Origin: Paraescarpia echinospica
Taxonomy: Eukaryota; Annelida; Polychaeta; Sabellida; Siboglinidae
Direction of reading: 5' to 3'
NCBI GenBank assembly: GCA_020002185.1
Contig: CM034531.1
Span: forward strand, 83,822,183-83,886,182
DNA: 64,000 bases
Both the position numbers and the translations under genes were made by a program. Positions 37,092 to 50,900 of the stretch are shown in pieces (the first letter of the stretch is position 1; every line of letters starts with the position of its first letter). The notes under the pieces were generated by a model that had not been told where the DNA came from, searched no databases, and saw only the letters and a program-made list of their open reading frames with translations.

Positions 37092-40000
37092 GGTGAAGTG
37101 TCTATGGGTGAGACACCTCGGAGTAGTGCGTCTGTGAGTGAGACGTCTCAGGGTGAAGTGTCTGTGGGTGACACGTCTCAGGGTGAAGTGTCTGTGGGTG
37201 ATACGCCTCAGAGTAGTGCGCCTGTGAATGAGACGTCTCAGGGTGAATTGTCTGTGGGTGAGACGCTTCAGTGTAGTGCGTCTGTGAGTGAGACGTCTCA
37301 GATTGAAGTGTCTGTAAGTGAGCCGACTCAGAGTAGTGCGTCTGTAAGTGATACGGCTCAGGTTGAAGTGTCTGTGGGTGAGACATCTCAGGATAAAGTG
37401 TCTGTGGGTGAGACGACTCAGAGTAGTGCATCTGTAATTGAGACGTCTCAGGGTGAAGAGTATGTGGGTGAGACTTCTCATGGTGAAATGTCTGTGGGTG
37501 AGACGTCTCAGGGTGAAGTGTCTGTGGGTGAGACGTCTCAGAGTGACGTGTCTGTGGGTGAGACGCCTCAGAGTAGAGCGTCTGTGAGTCAGACGTCTCA
37601 GGGTGAAGAGTCTGTGGGTGAGACGTCTCAGGGTGAAGTGTCTGTGGGTGAGACGTCTCAGGGTGAAGTGTCTGTGGGTGAGACGTCTCAGGGTGAAGTG
37701 TCTGTGGGTGAGACGTCTCAGAGTAGTGCGTCTGTCAGTGAGACGTCTGAGGGTGAAGTGTATGTTGGTGAGATGCCTCAAAGTAGTGCGTCTGTGGGTG
37801 AGACGTCTCAGGGTGAAGTGTCTTTGAGTGACACGTCTCAGGGTGAAATGTCTGTGGGTGAGACGTCTCAGGGTGAAGTGTCTGTGGGTGAGAAGCCTCA
37901 GAGTAGTGCGACTATGAATGATACGTCTCAGGTAGAAGTGTATGTGGGTGAGACGTCTCAGGGTGAAGTGTCTGAGGGTGAGACGCCTCAGAGTATTGCG
38001 TCTGTGAGTGAGACGTCTCAGGGTGAAGTGTCTGTGGGTGACACGTCTCAGGGTGAAGTGTCTGTGGGTGAGACGTCTCAGGGTGAAGTGTCTGTCGGTG
38101 AGACGCTTCAGAGTAGTGCGTCTGTGAGTGAGAAGTCTCAGGTTGAAGTGTCTGTGGGTGAGACGTCTCAGGGTGAAGTGTCTGTGGGTGATACGCTTCA
38201 GAGTAGTGCGTCTGTGAGTGAGACGTCTCAGATTGAAGTGTCTGTAAGTGAGACGACTCAGAGTAGTGCGTCTGTGAATGAGACGTCTCAGGGTGAATTG
38301 TCTGTGGGTGAGACGCTTCAGAGTAGTGCGTCTGTGAGTGAGACGTCTCAGATTGAAGTGTCTGTAAGTGAGACGACTCAGAGTAGTGCGTCTGTGAGTG
38401 ATACGGCTCAGGTTGAAGTGTCTGTGGGTGAGACATCTCAGGATAAATTGTCTGTGGGTGAGACGACTCAGAGTAGTGCATCTGTAATTGAGACGTCTCA
38501 GGGTGAACAGTATGTGGGTGAGACGTCTCATGGTGAAGTGTCTGTGGGTGAGACTCCTCAGAGTAGAGAGTCTGTGAGTGAGACGTTTCAGGGTGAAGTG
38601 TCTGTGGGTGAGACGTATTAGGGTGAAGTGTCTACGGGTGAGACGCCTCGGAGTAGTGCGTCTGTGAGTGAGACGTCTCAGGATGAAGTGTCTGTGGGTG
38701 AGACGCCTCAGAGTAGTGCGTCTGTGGGTGAGACGTCTCAGGGTGAAGTGTATGTGGGTGAGACGATTCAGAGTAGTTCGTTTGTGAGTGAGACGTCTCA
38801 GGGTGAAATGTCTGTGGGTGAGACGTCTGACGGTGAAATGTCTGTGGGTGAAACGTCTCAGGGTGAAGTGTCTGTGGGTGAGACGTCTCAGGGTGACGTG
38901 TCTGTGGGTGAGACGCCTCAGAGTAGTGCGTCTGTGAGTGAGACATCTCAGGGTGAAGAGTATGTGGGTGAGACGTCTCAGGGTGAAGTGTCTGTGGGTG
39001 AGACGTCTCAGGGTGAAGTGTCTGTGGGTGAGACGTCTCAGGGTGACGTGTCTGTGGGTGAGACGCCTCAGAGTAGTGCGTCTGTGAGTGAGACGTTTCA
39101 GTTTGAAGTGTCTGTGGGTGAGACGTCTCAGAGTAGTGCGTCTGTCAGTGAGACGTCTCAGAGTGAAGTGACTGTGGGTGAGACGCCTCAGATTAGTGCG
39201 TCTATGAATGATACGTCTCAGGTTGAAGTGTCTGTGGGTGAGACGTCTCAGGGTGAAGTGTCTGTGGGTGAGACGCCTCAAAATATTGCGTATGTGAGTG
39301 AGACGTCTCAGGTTGAAGTGTCTCTGGGTGAGACGACTCAGGGTGAAGTGTCTGTGGGTGAGACGCCTCAGAGTAGTGCGTCTGTGGGTGCGACGTCTCA
39401 GGGTGAAGTGTCTGTGAGTGAGACGTCCCAGGGTGAAGTGTCTGTGGGTCAGACGTCTCAGAGTAAAGTGTCTGTGGGTCAATTACCTCAGAGTAGTGCG
39501 TCTGTGAGTTACACGTCTCGGGGTGAAGTGTCTGTGGGTGAGACGTCTCAGGATGAATTGTATGAGGGTGAGACGTCTCAGGGTGAAGTGTCTGTGGGTG
39601 AGACTTCTCAGGGTGACGTGTATGTGGGTGAGACGCCTCAGAGTAGTCCGTCTGTGAGTGAGACGTCTCAGGGTGAAGAGTCTGTGGGTGAGACTTCTCA
39701 AGGTGAAGTGTATGTGGGTGAGACGTCTCTGGGTGAAGTGTCTGTGGGTGAGACGTCTCAGGGTGACGTGTCTGTGGGTGAGACGCCTCAGAGTAGTGCG
39801 TCTGTGAGTGAGACGTCTCAGGTTGAAGTGTCTGTGGGTGAGACGTCTCAGAGTAGTGCGACTGTGAGTGAGACGTCTCAGGGTGAAGTGTCTGTGGGTG
39901 AGACGCCTCAGAGTAGTGCGTCTGTGAGTGAGACGTCTCAGGTTGAAGTGTCTGTGGGTGAGACGTCACAGAGTAGTGCGACTGTGAGTGAGACGTCTCA

Positions 40001-40691
40001 GGGTGAAGTGTCTGTGGGTGAGACGCCTCAGAGTAGTGCGTTTGTGAGTGAGACGTCTCAGGGTGAAGTGTCTGTGGGTGAGACGTCTCAGGTTGAACTG
40101 TCTGTGGGTGACACGTCTCAGGGTGAAGTGTCTGTGGGTGAGACGTCACAGGGTGAAGTGTCTGTCGGTGAGACGCCTCAGAGTAGTGCGTCTGTGAGTG
40201 AGACGTCTCAGGTTGAAGTGTCTGTATGTGACTCGTCTCAGGGTGAAGTGTCTGTGGGTGAGACGCCTCAGAGTAGCGCGTCTGTGAGTGAGACGTCTCA
40301 GGGTAAAGTGTCTGTGGGTGAGACGCCTCAGAATAGTGCGTCTCTGAGTGAGACGTCACAGATTGAAGTGTCTGTAAGTGAGACGACTCAGAGTAGTGCG
40401 TCAGTGAGTGATACGGCTCAGGGTGAAGTGTCTGTGGGTGAGACGTCTCAGGTTAAAGTGTCTGTGGGTGAGACGACTCAGAGTAGTGCGTCTGTAAGTG
40501 AGACGTCTCAGGGTGAAGAGTCTGTGGGTGAGACGTCTCAGGGTGAAATGTCTGTGGGTGAGACGTCTCAGGGTGAAATGTCTGTGGGTGAGACGTCTCA
40601 GGGTGAAGTGTCTGTGGGTGAGACGCCTGAGAGTAGAGCGTCTGTGAGTGAGACGTCTCAGGGTGAAGTGTCTGTGGATGAGACTTATTAG

Positions 40692-43470
40692 GGTGAAGTG
40701 TCTATGGGTGAGACGCCTCGGAGTAGTGCGTCTGTGAGTGAGACGTCTCAGGGTGAAGTGTCTGTGGGTGACACGTCTCAGGGTGAAGTGTCTGTGGGTG
40801 AGACGTCTCAGGGTGAAGTGTCTGTCGGTGAGATGCTTCAGAGTAGTGCGTCTGTGAGTGAGAAGTCTCAGGTTGAAGTGTCTGTGGGTGAGACGTCTTA
40901 GGGTGAAGTGTCTGTGGGTGAGACGTCTCAGGGTGATGTGTCTGTGGGTGAGACGCCTCAGAGTAGTGCGTCTGTCAGTGAGACGTCTCAGAGTGAAGTG
41001 ACTGTGGGTGAGACGCCTCAGATTAGTGCGTCTATGAATGATACGTCTCAGGTTGAAGTGTCTGTGTGTGAGACGTCTCAGGGTGAAGTGTCTCTGGGTG
41101 AGACGTCTCAGGGTGAAGTGTCTGTGGGTGAGACGCCGCAGAGTAGTGCGTCTGTTGGTGCGACGTCTCAGGGTGAAGTGTCTGTGAGTGAGACGTCCCA
41201 GGGTGATGTGTCTGTGGGTCAGACGTCTCAGAATGAAGTGTCTTTGGGTCAAATACCTCAGAGTAGTGCGTCTGTGAGTTAGACGTCTCGGGGTGAAGTG
41301 TCTGTGGGTGAGACGTCTCAGGATGAATTGTATGAGGGTGAGACGTCTCAGGGTGAAGTGTCTCTGGGTGAGACGTCTCAGGGTGACGTGTATGTGGGTG
41401 AGACGCCTCAGAGTAGTGCGTCTGTGAGTGAGACGTCTCAGGGTGAAGAGTCTGTGGGTGAGACGTCTCAAGGTGAAGTGTATGTGGGTGAGACGTCTCT
41501 GGGTGAAGTGTCTGTGGGTGAGACGTCTCAGGGTGACGTGTCTGTGGGTGAGACGCCTCAGAGTAGTGCGTCTGTGAGTGAGACGTCTCAGGTTGAAGTG
41601 TCTGTGGGTGAGACGTCTCAGAGTAGTGCGACTGTGAGTGAGACGTCTCAGGGTGAAGTGTCTGTGGGTGAGACGCCTCAGAGTAGTGCGTCTGTAAGTG
41701 AGACGTCTCAGGTTGCAGTGTCTGTGGGTGAGACGTCTCAGAGTAGTGCGACTGTGAGTGAGACGTCTCAGGGTAAAGTGTCTGTGGGTGAGACGCCTCA
41801 GAGTAGTGCGTTTGTGAGTGAGACGTCTCAGGGTGAAGTGTCTGTGGGTGAGACGTCTCAGGTTGAAGTGTCTGAGGGTGACACGTCTCAGGGTGAAGTG
41901 TCTGTGGGTGAGACGTCACAGGGTGAAGTGTCTGTCGGTGAGACGCCTCAGAGTAGTGCGTCTGTGAGTGAGACTTCTCAGGTTGAAGTGTCTGTGGGTG
42001 ACTCGTCTCAGGGTGAAGTGTCTGTGGGTGAGACGCATCAGAGTAGTGCGTCTGTGAGTGAGACGTCTCAGGGTGAAGTGTCTGTGGGTGAGACGCCTCA
42101 GAGTAGTGCGTCTCTGAATGAGACGTCTCAGATTGAAGTGTCTGTAAGTGAGACGACTCAGAGTAGTGCGTCAGTGAGTGATACGGCTCAGGTTGAAGTG
42201 TCTGTGGGTGAGACGTCTCAGGTTAAAGTGTCTGTGGGTGAGACGACTCAGAGTAGTGCGTCTGTAAGTGAGACGTCTCAGGGTGAAGAGTCTGTGGGTG
42301 AGACGTCTCAGGGTGAAATGTCTGTGGGTGAGACGTCTCAGGGTGAAATGTCTGTGGGTGAGACGTCTCAGGGTGAAGTGTCTGTGGGTGAGACGCCTGA
42401 GAGTAGAGCGTCTGTGAGTGAGACGTCTCAGGGTGAAGTGTCTGTGGATGAGACTTATTAGGGTGAAGTGTCTATGGGTGAGACGCCTCGGAGTAGTGCG
42501 TCTGTGAGTGAGACGTCTCAGGGTGAAGTGTCTGTGGGTGACACGTCTCAGGGTGAAGTGTCTGTGGGTGAGACGTCTCAGGGTGAAGTGTCTGTCGGTG
42601 AGATGCTTCAGAGTAGTGCGTCTGTGAGTGAGAAGTCTCAGGTTGAAGTGTCTGTGGGTGAGACGTCTTAGGGTGAAGTGTCTGTGGGTGAGACGTCTCA
42701 GGGTGATGTGTCTGTGGGTGAGACGTCTCAGAGTAGTGCGTCTGTCAGTGAGACGTCTCAGAGTGAAGTGACTGTGGGTGAGACGCCTCAGATTAGTGCG
42801 TCTATGAATGATACGTCTCAGGTTGAAGTGTCTGTGTGTGAGACGTCTCAGGGTGAAGTGTCTCTGGGTGAGACGTCTCAGGGTGAAGTGTCTGTGGGTG
42901 AGACGCCGCAGAGTAGTGCGTCTGTTGGTGCGACGTCTCAGGGTGAAGTGTCTGTGAGTGAGACGTCCCAGGGTGATGTGTCTGTGGGTCAGACGTCTCA
43001 GAATGAAGTGTCTTTGGGTCAAATACCTCAGAGTAGTGCGTCTGTGAGTTAGACGTCTCGGGGTGAAGTGTCTGTGGGTGAGACGTCTCAGGATGAATTG
43101 TATGAGGGTGAGACGTCTCAGGGTGAAGTGTCTCTGGGTGAGACGTCTCAGGGTGACGTGTATGTGGGTGAGACGCCTCAGAGTAGTGCGTCTGTGAGTG
43201 AGACGTCTCAGGGTGAAGAGTCTGTGGGTGAGACGTCTCAAGGTGAAGTGTATGTGGGTGAGACGTCTCTGGGTGAAGTGTCTGTGGGTGAGACGTCTCA
43301 GGGTGACGTGTCTGTGGGTGAGACGCCTGAGAGTAGTGCGTCTGTGAGTGAGACGTCTCAGGTTGAAGTGTCTGTGGGTGAGACGTCTCAGAGTAGTGCG
43401 ACTGTGAGTGAGACGTCTCAGGGTGAAGTGTCTGTGGGTGAGACGCCTCAGAGTAGTGCGTCTGTGAGTG
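40692..43470. repeat. 1,770-bp tandem repeat, one full and one partial copy
   Basis: 40,692-42,461 is followed by a near-identical partial copy from 42,462 to about 43,470 (59 monomers per unit). Shared variants include gatgcttcag, the in-frame stops at 40,897-40,899 and 42,667-42,669, and ggtcaaatacctcag. Confidence 0.8.
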
Positions 43471-44940
43471 AGACGTCTCAGGGTGAAGTGTTTGTTGGTG
43501 AGACGCCTCAAAGTAGTGCGTCTGTGGGTGAGACGTCTCAGGGTGAAGTGTCTTTGAGTGACACGTCTCAGGGTGGAATGTCTGTGGGTGAGACGTCTCA
43601 GGGTGAAGTGTCTGTGGGTGAGAAGCCTCAGAGTAGTGCGTCTATGAATGATACGTCTCAGGTAGAAGTGTATGTGGGTGAGACGTCTCAGGGTGAAGTG
43701 TCTGAGGGTGAGACGCCTCAGAGTATTGCGTCTGTGAGTGAGACGTCTCAGGGTGAAGTGTCTGTGGATGAGTCGTCTCACGGTGAAGTGTCTGTGGGTG
43801 AGATGCCTCAGAGTAGTGCGTCCGTGGGAAAGACGTCCCAGGGTGAAGTGTCTGTTGGTCAGACGTCTCAGAGTGAAGTGTCTGTGGGTCAAACACCTCA
43901 GAGTAGTGCGTCTGTGAGTGAGACGTCTCGGGGTGAAGTGTCTGTGGGTGAGACGTCTCAGGTTGAATTGTCTGAGGGTGAGACGTCTCAGGGTGAAATA
44001 TATGTGTGTGAGACGCCTCAGAGTAGTGCGTCTGTGGGTGAGACGTCTCAGGGTGAAGTGTCTGAGGGTGAGACGCCTCAGAGTATTGCGTCTGTGAGTG
44101 AGACGTCTCAGGGTGAAGTGTCTGTGGGTGAGACGTCTCAGGGTGAAGTGTCTGTGGGTGAGACGCCTCAGGGTAGAACGTATGTGGGTGAGACTTCTCA
44201 GGGTGAAGTGTCTGTGAGTGAGACGTCCCAGGATGAAGTGTCTGTGGGTCAGACGTCTCAGAGTGAAGTGTCTGTGGGTCAAACACCTCAGAGTAGTGCG
44301 TCTGTGAATGAGACGTCTCGGGGTGAAGTGTCTCTGGGAGAGACGTCTCAGGGTGAATTGTCTGAGGATGAGACGTCTCAGGGTGAAGTGTCTGTGGGTG
44401 AGACGCGTCAGAGTGGTGCGTCTGTGGGTGAGACGTCTCAGGATAAAGTGTATGTGGGTGAGACGCCTCAGAGTAGTGCGTCTGTGAGTGAGACGTTGTA
44501 GGTTGAAGTGTCTGTGGGGGAGACATCTCAGGGTGAAGAGTCTGGGTGTCAGACGCCTCAGAGTAGTGAGTCTGTGAATGAGACGTCTCACGGTGAAGTG
44601 TGTGTGGGTGAGACGCCTCAGAGAACTGCATCTGTGAGTGAGACCTCTCAGGGTGATGTGTCTGTGGGTGAGACGCCTCGGAGTAGTGCGTCTGTGAGTG
44701 CGTCGTCTAAGGGTGAAGTGTCTGTGGGTGAGACGTCTCAGGGTGAAGTGTCTTTGGGTGTGACGCCTCAGAGTAGTGCGTCTGTGGGAGAGACGTCTCA
44801 GTGTGAAGTGTATGTGGGTGAGACGCCTCAAAGTAGTGCGTCTCTGAGTGAGACGTCTCAGGGTGAAGTGTCTGTGGGTGAGACTCCTCAGAGTAGTGCG
44901 TCTGTGAGTGAGACGTCTCAGGTTGAAGTGTCTGTAGGTG

Positions 44941-47900
44941 AGACGCCTCAGAGTAGTGCGTCTGTGGGTGAGACGTCTCAGGGTGAAGTGTCTGTTGGTG
45001 AGACGCCTCAAAGTAGTGCGTCTGTGGGTGAGACGTCTCAGGGTGAAGTGTCTTTGAGTGACACGTCTAAGGGTGAAGTGTCTGTGGGTGAGACGTCTCA
45101 GGGTGAAGTGTCTGTGGGTGAGACGCCTCAGAGTAGTGCATCTATGAATGATACGTCACAGGTAGAAGTGTATGTGGGTGAGACGTCTCAGGGTGAAGTG
45201 TCTGTGGGTGAGACGCCTCTGAGTATTGCGTCTGTGAGTGAGACGTCTCAGGGTGAAGTGTCTGTGGATGAGACGTCTCAGGGTGAATTGTCTGTGGGTG
45301 AGATGCCTCAGAGTAGTGCGTCTGTGGGAGAGACGTCTCAGGGTGAAGTGCCTGTGAGTGAGACGTCCCAGGGTGAAGTGTCTGTTGGTCAGACGTCTCA
45401 GAGTGAAGTGTCTGTGGGTCAAACACCTCAGAGTAGTGCGTCTGTGAGTGAGACTTCTCGGGGTGAAGTGTCTGTGGGTGAGACGTCTCAGGTTGAATTG
45501 TCTGAGGGTGAGACGTCTCAGGGTGAAATGTCTGTGTGTGAGACGCCTCAGAGTAGTGCGTCTGTGGGTGAGACGTCTCAGGGTGAAGTGTCTGTGGGTG
45601 AGACGCCTCAGAGTATTGCGTCTGTGAGTGAGACGTCTCAGGGTGAAGTGTCTGTGGGTGAGACGTCTCAGGGTGAAGTGTCTGTGGGTGAGACGCCTCA
45701 TGGTAGAACGTATGTGTGTGAGACTTCTCAGGGTGAAGTGTCTGTGAGTGAGACGTCCCAGGGTGAAGTGTCTGTGGGTCAGACGTCTCAGAGTGAAGTG
45801 TCTGTGGGTCAAACACCTCAGAGTAGTGCGTCTGTGAGTGAGACGTCTCGGGGTGAAGTGTCTCTGGGAGAGACGTCTCAGGGTGAATTGTCTGAAGATG
45901 AGACGTCTCAGGGTGAAGTGTCTGTGGGTGAGACGCCTCAGAGTGGTGCGTCTGTGGGTGAGACTTCTCAGGATAAAGTGTATGTGGGTGAGACGCCTCA
46001 GAGTAGTGCGTCTGTGAGTGAGACGTTGTAGGTTGAAGTGTCTGTGGGTGAGACGTCTCAGGGTGAAGAGTCTGGGTGTCAGACGCCTCAGAGTAGTGAG
46101 TCTGTGAGTGAGACGTCTCACGGTGAAGTGTATGTGGGTGAGACGCCTCAGAGTAGTGCGTCTGTGAGTGAGACGTCTCAGGGTGAAGTGTATGTGGCTG
46201 AGACGCCTCAGAGAACTGCATCTGTGAGTGAGACCTCTCAGGGTGATGTGTCTGTGGGTGAGACGCCTCGGAGTAGTGCGTCTGTGAGTGCGTCGTCTAA
46301 GGGTGAAGTGTCTGTGGGTGAGACGTCTCAGGGTGAAGTGTCTGTGGGTGAGACGCCTCAGGGTAGAACGTATGTGGGTGAGACTTCTCAGGGTGAAGTG
46401 TCTGTGAGTGAGACGTCCCAGGGTGAAGTGCCTGTGAGTGAGACGTCCCAGGGTGAAGTGTCTGTTGGTCAGACGTCTCAGAGTGAAGTGTCTGTGGGTC
46501 AAACACCTCAGAGTAGTGCGTCTGTGAGTGAGACTTCTCGGGGTGAAGTGTCTGTGGGTGAGACGTCTCAGGTTGAATTGTCTGAGGGTGAGACGTCTCA
46601 GGGTGAAATGTCTGTGTGTGAGACGCCTCAGAGTAGTGCGTCTGTGGGTGAGACGTCTCAGGGTGAAGTGTCTGTGGGTGAGACGCCTCAGAGTATTGCG
46701 TCTGTGAGTGAGACGTCTCAGGGTGAAGTGTCTGTGGGTGAGACGTCTCAGGGTGAAGTGTCTGTGGGTGAGACGCCTCATGGTAGAACGTATGTGTGTG
46801 AGACTTCTCAGGGTGAAGTGTCTGTGAGTGAGACGTCCCATGGTGAAGTGTCTGTGGGTCAGACGTCTCAGAGTGAAGTGTCTGTGGGTCAAACACCTCA
46901 GAGTAGTGCGTCTGTGAGTGAGACGTCTCGGGGTGAAGTGTCTCTGGGAGAGACGTCTCAGGGTGAATTGTCTGAAGATGAGACGTCTCAGGGTGAAGTG
47001 TCTGTGGGTGAGACGCCTCAGAGTGGTGCGTCTGTGGGTGAGACTTCTCAGGATAAAGTGTATGTGGGTGAGACGCCTCAGAGTAGTGCGTCTGTGAGTG
47101 AGACGTTGTAGGTTGAAGTGTCTGTGGGTGAGACGTCTCAGGGTGAAGAGTCTGGGTGTGAAACGCCTCAGAGTAGTGAGTCTGTGAGTGAGACGTCTCA
47201 CGGTGAAGTGTGTGTGGGTGAGACGCCTCAGAGTAGTGCGTCTGTGAGTGAGACGTCTCAGGGTGAAGTGTATGTGGCTGAGACGCCTCAGAGAACTGCA
47301 TCTGTGAGTGAGACCTCTCAGGGTGATGTGTCTGTGGGTGAGACGCCTCGGAGTAGTGCGTCTGTGAGTGCGTCGTCTAAGGGTGAAGTGTCTGTGGGTG
47401 AGACGTCTCAGGGTGAAGTGTCTTTGGGTGTGACGCCTCAGAGTAGTGCGTCTGTGGGAGAGACGTCTCAGTGTGAAGTGTATGTGGGTGAGACGCCTCA
47501 AAGTAGTGCGTCTGTGAGTGAGACGTCTCAGGGTGAAGTGTCTGTGGGTGAGACTTCTCAGAGTAGAGCGTCTGTGAGTGAGACGTTTCAGGGTGAAGTG
47601 TCTGTGGGTGAGACGTATTAGGGTGAAGTGTCTACGGGTGAGACGCCTCGGAGTAGTGCGTCTGTGAGTGAGACGTCTCAGGATGAAGTGTCTGTGGGTG
47701 AGACGCCACAGAGTAGTGCGTCTGTGGGTGAGACGTCTCAGGGTGAAATGTATGTGGGTGAGACGACTCAGAGTAGTTCGTTTGTGAGTGAGACGTCTCA
47801 GGGTGAAATGTCTGTGGGTGAGACGTCTGACGGTGAAATGTCTGTGGGTGAAACGTCTCAGGGTGAAGTGTCTGTGGGTGAGACGTCTCAGGGTGACGTG

Positions 47901-50900
47901 TCTGTGGGTGAGACGCCTCAGAGTAGTGCGTCTGTGAGTGAGACATCTCAGGGTGAAGAGTATGTGGGTGAGACGTCTCAGGGTGAAGTGTCTGTGGGTG
48001 AGACGTCTCAGGGTGAAGTGTCTGTGGGTGAGACGTCTCAGGGTGACGTGTCTGTGGGTGAGACGCCTCAGAGTAGTGCGTCTGTGAGTGAGACGTTTCA
48101 GTTTGAAGTGTCTGTGGGTGAGACGTCTCAGAGTAGTGCGTCTGTCAGTGAGACGTCTCAGAGTGAAGGTACTGTGGGTGAGACGCCTCAGATTAGTGCG
48201 TCTATGAATGATACGTCTCAGGTTGAAGTGTCTGTGGGTGAGACGTCTCAGGGTGAAGTGTCTGTGGGTGAGACGCCTCAAAATATTGCGTCTGTGAGTG
48301 AGACGTCTCAGGTTGAAGTGTCTCTGGGTGAGACGACTCAGGGTGAAGTGTCTGTTGGTGAGACGCCTCAGAGTAGTGCGTCTGTGGGTGCGACGTCTCA
48401 GGGTGAAGTGTCTGTGAGTGAGACGTCCCAGGGTGAAGTGTCTGTGGGTCAGACGTCTCAGAGTGAAGTGTCTGTGGGTCAATTACCTCAGAGTAGTGCG
48501 TCTGTGAGTTACACGTCTCGGGGTGAAGTGTCTGTGGGTGAGACGTCTCAGGATGAATTGTATGAGGGTGAGACGTCTCAGGGTGAAGTGTCTGTGGGTG
48601 AGACTTCTCAGGGTGACGTGTATGTGGGTGAGACGCCTCAGAGTAGTGCGTCTGTGAGTGAGACGTCTCAGGGTGAAGAGTCTGTGGGTGAGACTTCTCA
48701 AGGTGAAGTGTATGTGGGTGAGACGTCTCTGGGTGAAGTGTCTGTGGGTGAGACGTCTCAGGGTGACGTGTCTGTGGGTGAGACGCCTCAGAGTAGTGCG
48801 TCTGTGAGTGAGACGTCTCAGGTTGAAGTGTCTGTGGGTGAGACGTCTCAGAGTAGTGCGACTGTGAGTGAGACGTCTCAGGGTGAAGTGTCTGTGGGTG
48901 AGACGCCTCAGAGTAGTGCGTCTGTGAGTGAGACGTCTCAGGTTGAAGTGTCTGTGGGTGAGACGTCACAGAGTAGTGGGACTGTGAGTGAGACGTCTCA
49001 GGGTGAAGTGTCTGTGGGTGAGACGCCTCAGAGTAGTGCGTTTGTGAGTGAGACGTCTCAGGGTGAAGTGTCTGTGGGTGAGATGTCTCAGGTTGAACTG
49101 TCTGTGGGTGACACGTCTCAGGGTGAAGTGTCTGTGGGTGAGACGTCACAGGGTGAAGTGTCTGTCGGTGAGACGCCTCAGAGTAGTGCGTCTGTGAGTG
49201 AGACGTCTCAGGTTGAAGTGTCTGTATGTGACTCGTCTCAGGGTGAAGTGTCTGTGTGTGAGACGCCTCAGAGTAGTGCGTCTGTGAGTGAGACGTCTCA
49301 GGGTGAAGTGTCTGTGGGTGAGACGCCTCAGAATAGTGCGTCTCTGAGTGAGAAGTCTCAGATTGAAGTGTCTGTAAGTGAGACGACTCAGAGTAGTGCG
49401 TCAGTGAGTGATACGGCTCAGGGTGAAGTGTCTGTGGGTGAGACGTCTCAGGTTAAAGTGTCTGTGGGTGAGACGACTCAGAGTAGTGCGTCTGTAAGTG
49501 AGACGTCTCAGGGTGAAGAGTCTGTGGGTGAGACGTCTCAGGGTGAAATGTCTGTGGGTGAGACGTCTCAGGGTGAAATGTCTGTGGGTGAGACGTCTCA
49601 GGGTGAAGTGTCTGTGGGTGAGACGCCTGAGAGTAGAGCGTCTGTGAGTGAGACGTCTCAGGGTGAAGTGTCTGTGGATGAGACTTATTAGGGTGAAGTG
49701 TCTATGGGTGAGACGCCTCGGAGTAGTGCGTCTGTGAGTGAGACGTCTCAGGGTGAAGTGTCTGTGGGTGACACGTCTCAGGGTGAAGTGTCTGTGGGTG
49801 AGACGTCTCAGGGTGAAGTGTCTGTCGGTGAGACGCTTCAGAGTAGTGCGTCTGTGAGTGAGAAGTCTCAGGTTGAAGTGTCTCTGGGTGAGACGACTCA
49901 GGGTGAAGTGTCTGTGGGTGAGACGCCTCAGAGTAGTGCGTCTGTGGGTGCGACGTCTCAGGGTGAAGTGTCTGTGAGTGAGACGTCCCAGGGTGAAGTG
50001 TCTGTGGGTCAGACGTCTCAGAGTGAAGTGTCTGTGGGTCAATTACCTCAGAGTAGTGCGTCTGTGAGTTACACGTCTCGGGGTGAAGTGTCTGTGGGTG
50101 AGACGTCTCAGGATGAATTGTATGAGGGTGAGACGTCTCAGGGTGAAGTGTCTGTGGGTGAGACTTCTCAGGGTGACGTGTATGTGGGTGAGACGCCTCA
50201 GAGTAGTGCGTCTGTGAGTGAGACGTCTCAGGGTGAAGAGTCTGTGGGTGAGACTTCTCAAGGTGAAGTGTATGTGGGTGAGACGTTTCTGGGTGAAGTG
50301 TCTGTGGGTGAGACGTCTCAGGGTGACGTGTCTGTGGGTGAGACGCCTCAGAGTAGTGTGTCTGTGAATGAGACGTCTCAGGGTGAATTGTCTGTGGGTG
50401 AGACGCTTCAGTGTAGTGCGTCTGTGAGTGAGACGTCTCAGATTGAAGTGTCTGTAAGTGAGACGACTCAGAGTAGTGCGTCTGTAAGTGATACGGCTCA
50501 GGTTGAAGTGTCTGTGGGTGAGACATCTCAGGATAAAGTGTCTGTGGGTGAGACGACTCAGAGTAGTGCATCTGTAATTGAGACGTCTCAGGGTGAAGAG
50601 TATGTGGGTGAGACGTCTCATGGTGAAATGTCTGTGGGTGAGACGTCTCAGGGTGAAGTGTCTGTGTGTGAGACGTCTCAGAGTGACGTGTCTGTGGGTG
50701 AGACGCCTCAGTGTAGAGCGTCTGTGAGTCAGACGTCTCAGGGTGAAGAGTCTGTGGGTGAGACGTCTCAGGGTGAAGTGTCTGTGGGTGAGACGTCTCA
50801 GGGTGAAGTGTCTGTGGGTGAGACGTCTCAGGGTGAAGTGTCTGTGGGTGAGACGTCTCAGAGTAGTGCGTCTGTCAGTGAGACGTCTGAGGGTGAAGTG

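Noticed and set aside
33261..39482. 2,073-codon minus-strand frame (LRRLTHRHFT repeats) as a leucine-rich-repeat or basic nuclear protein
   Set aside because: The LRRL string is not a leucine-rich-repeat motif (no LxxLxLxxN pattern), and length alone is meaningless in this array. Equivalent frames elsewhere end at shared stops.
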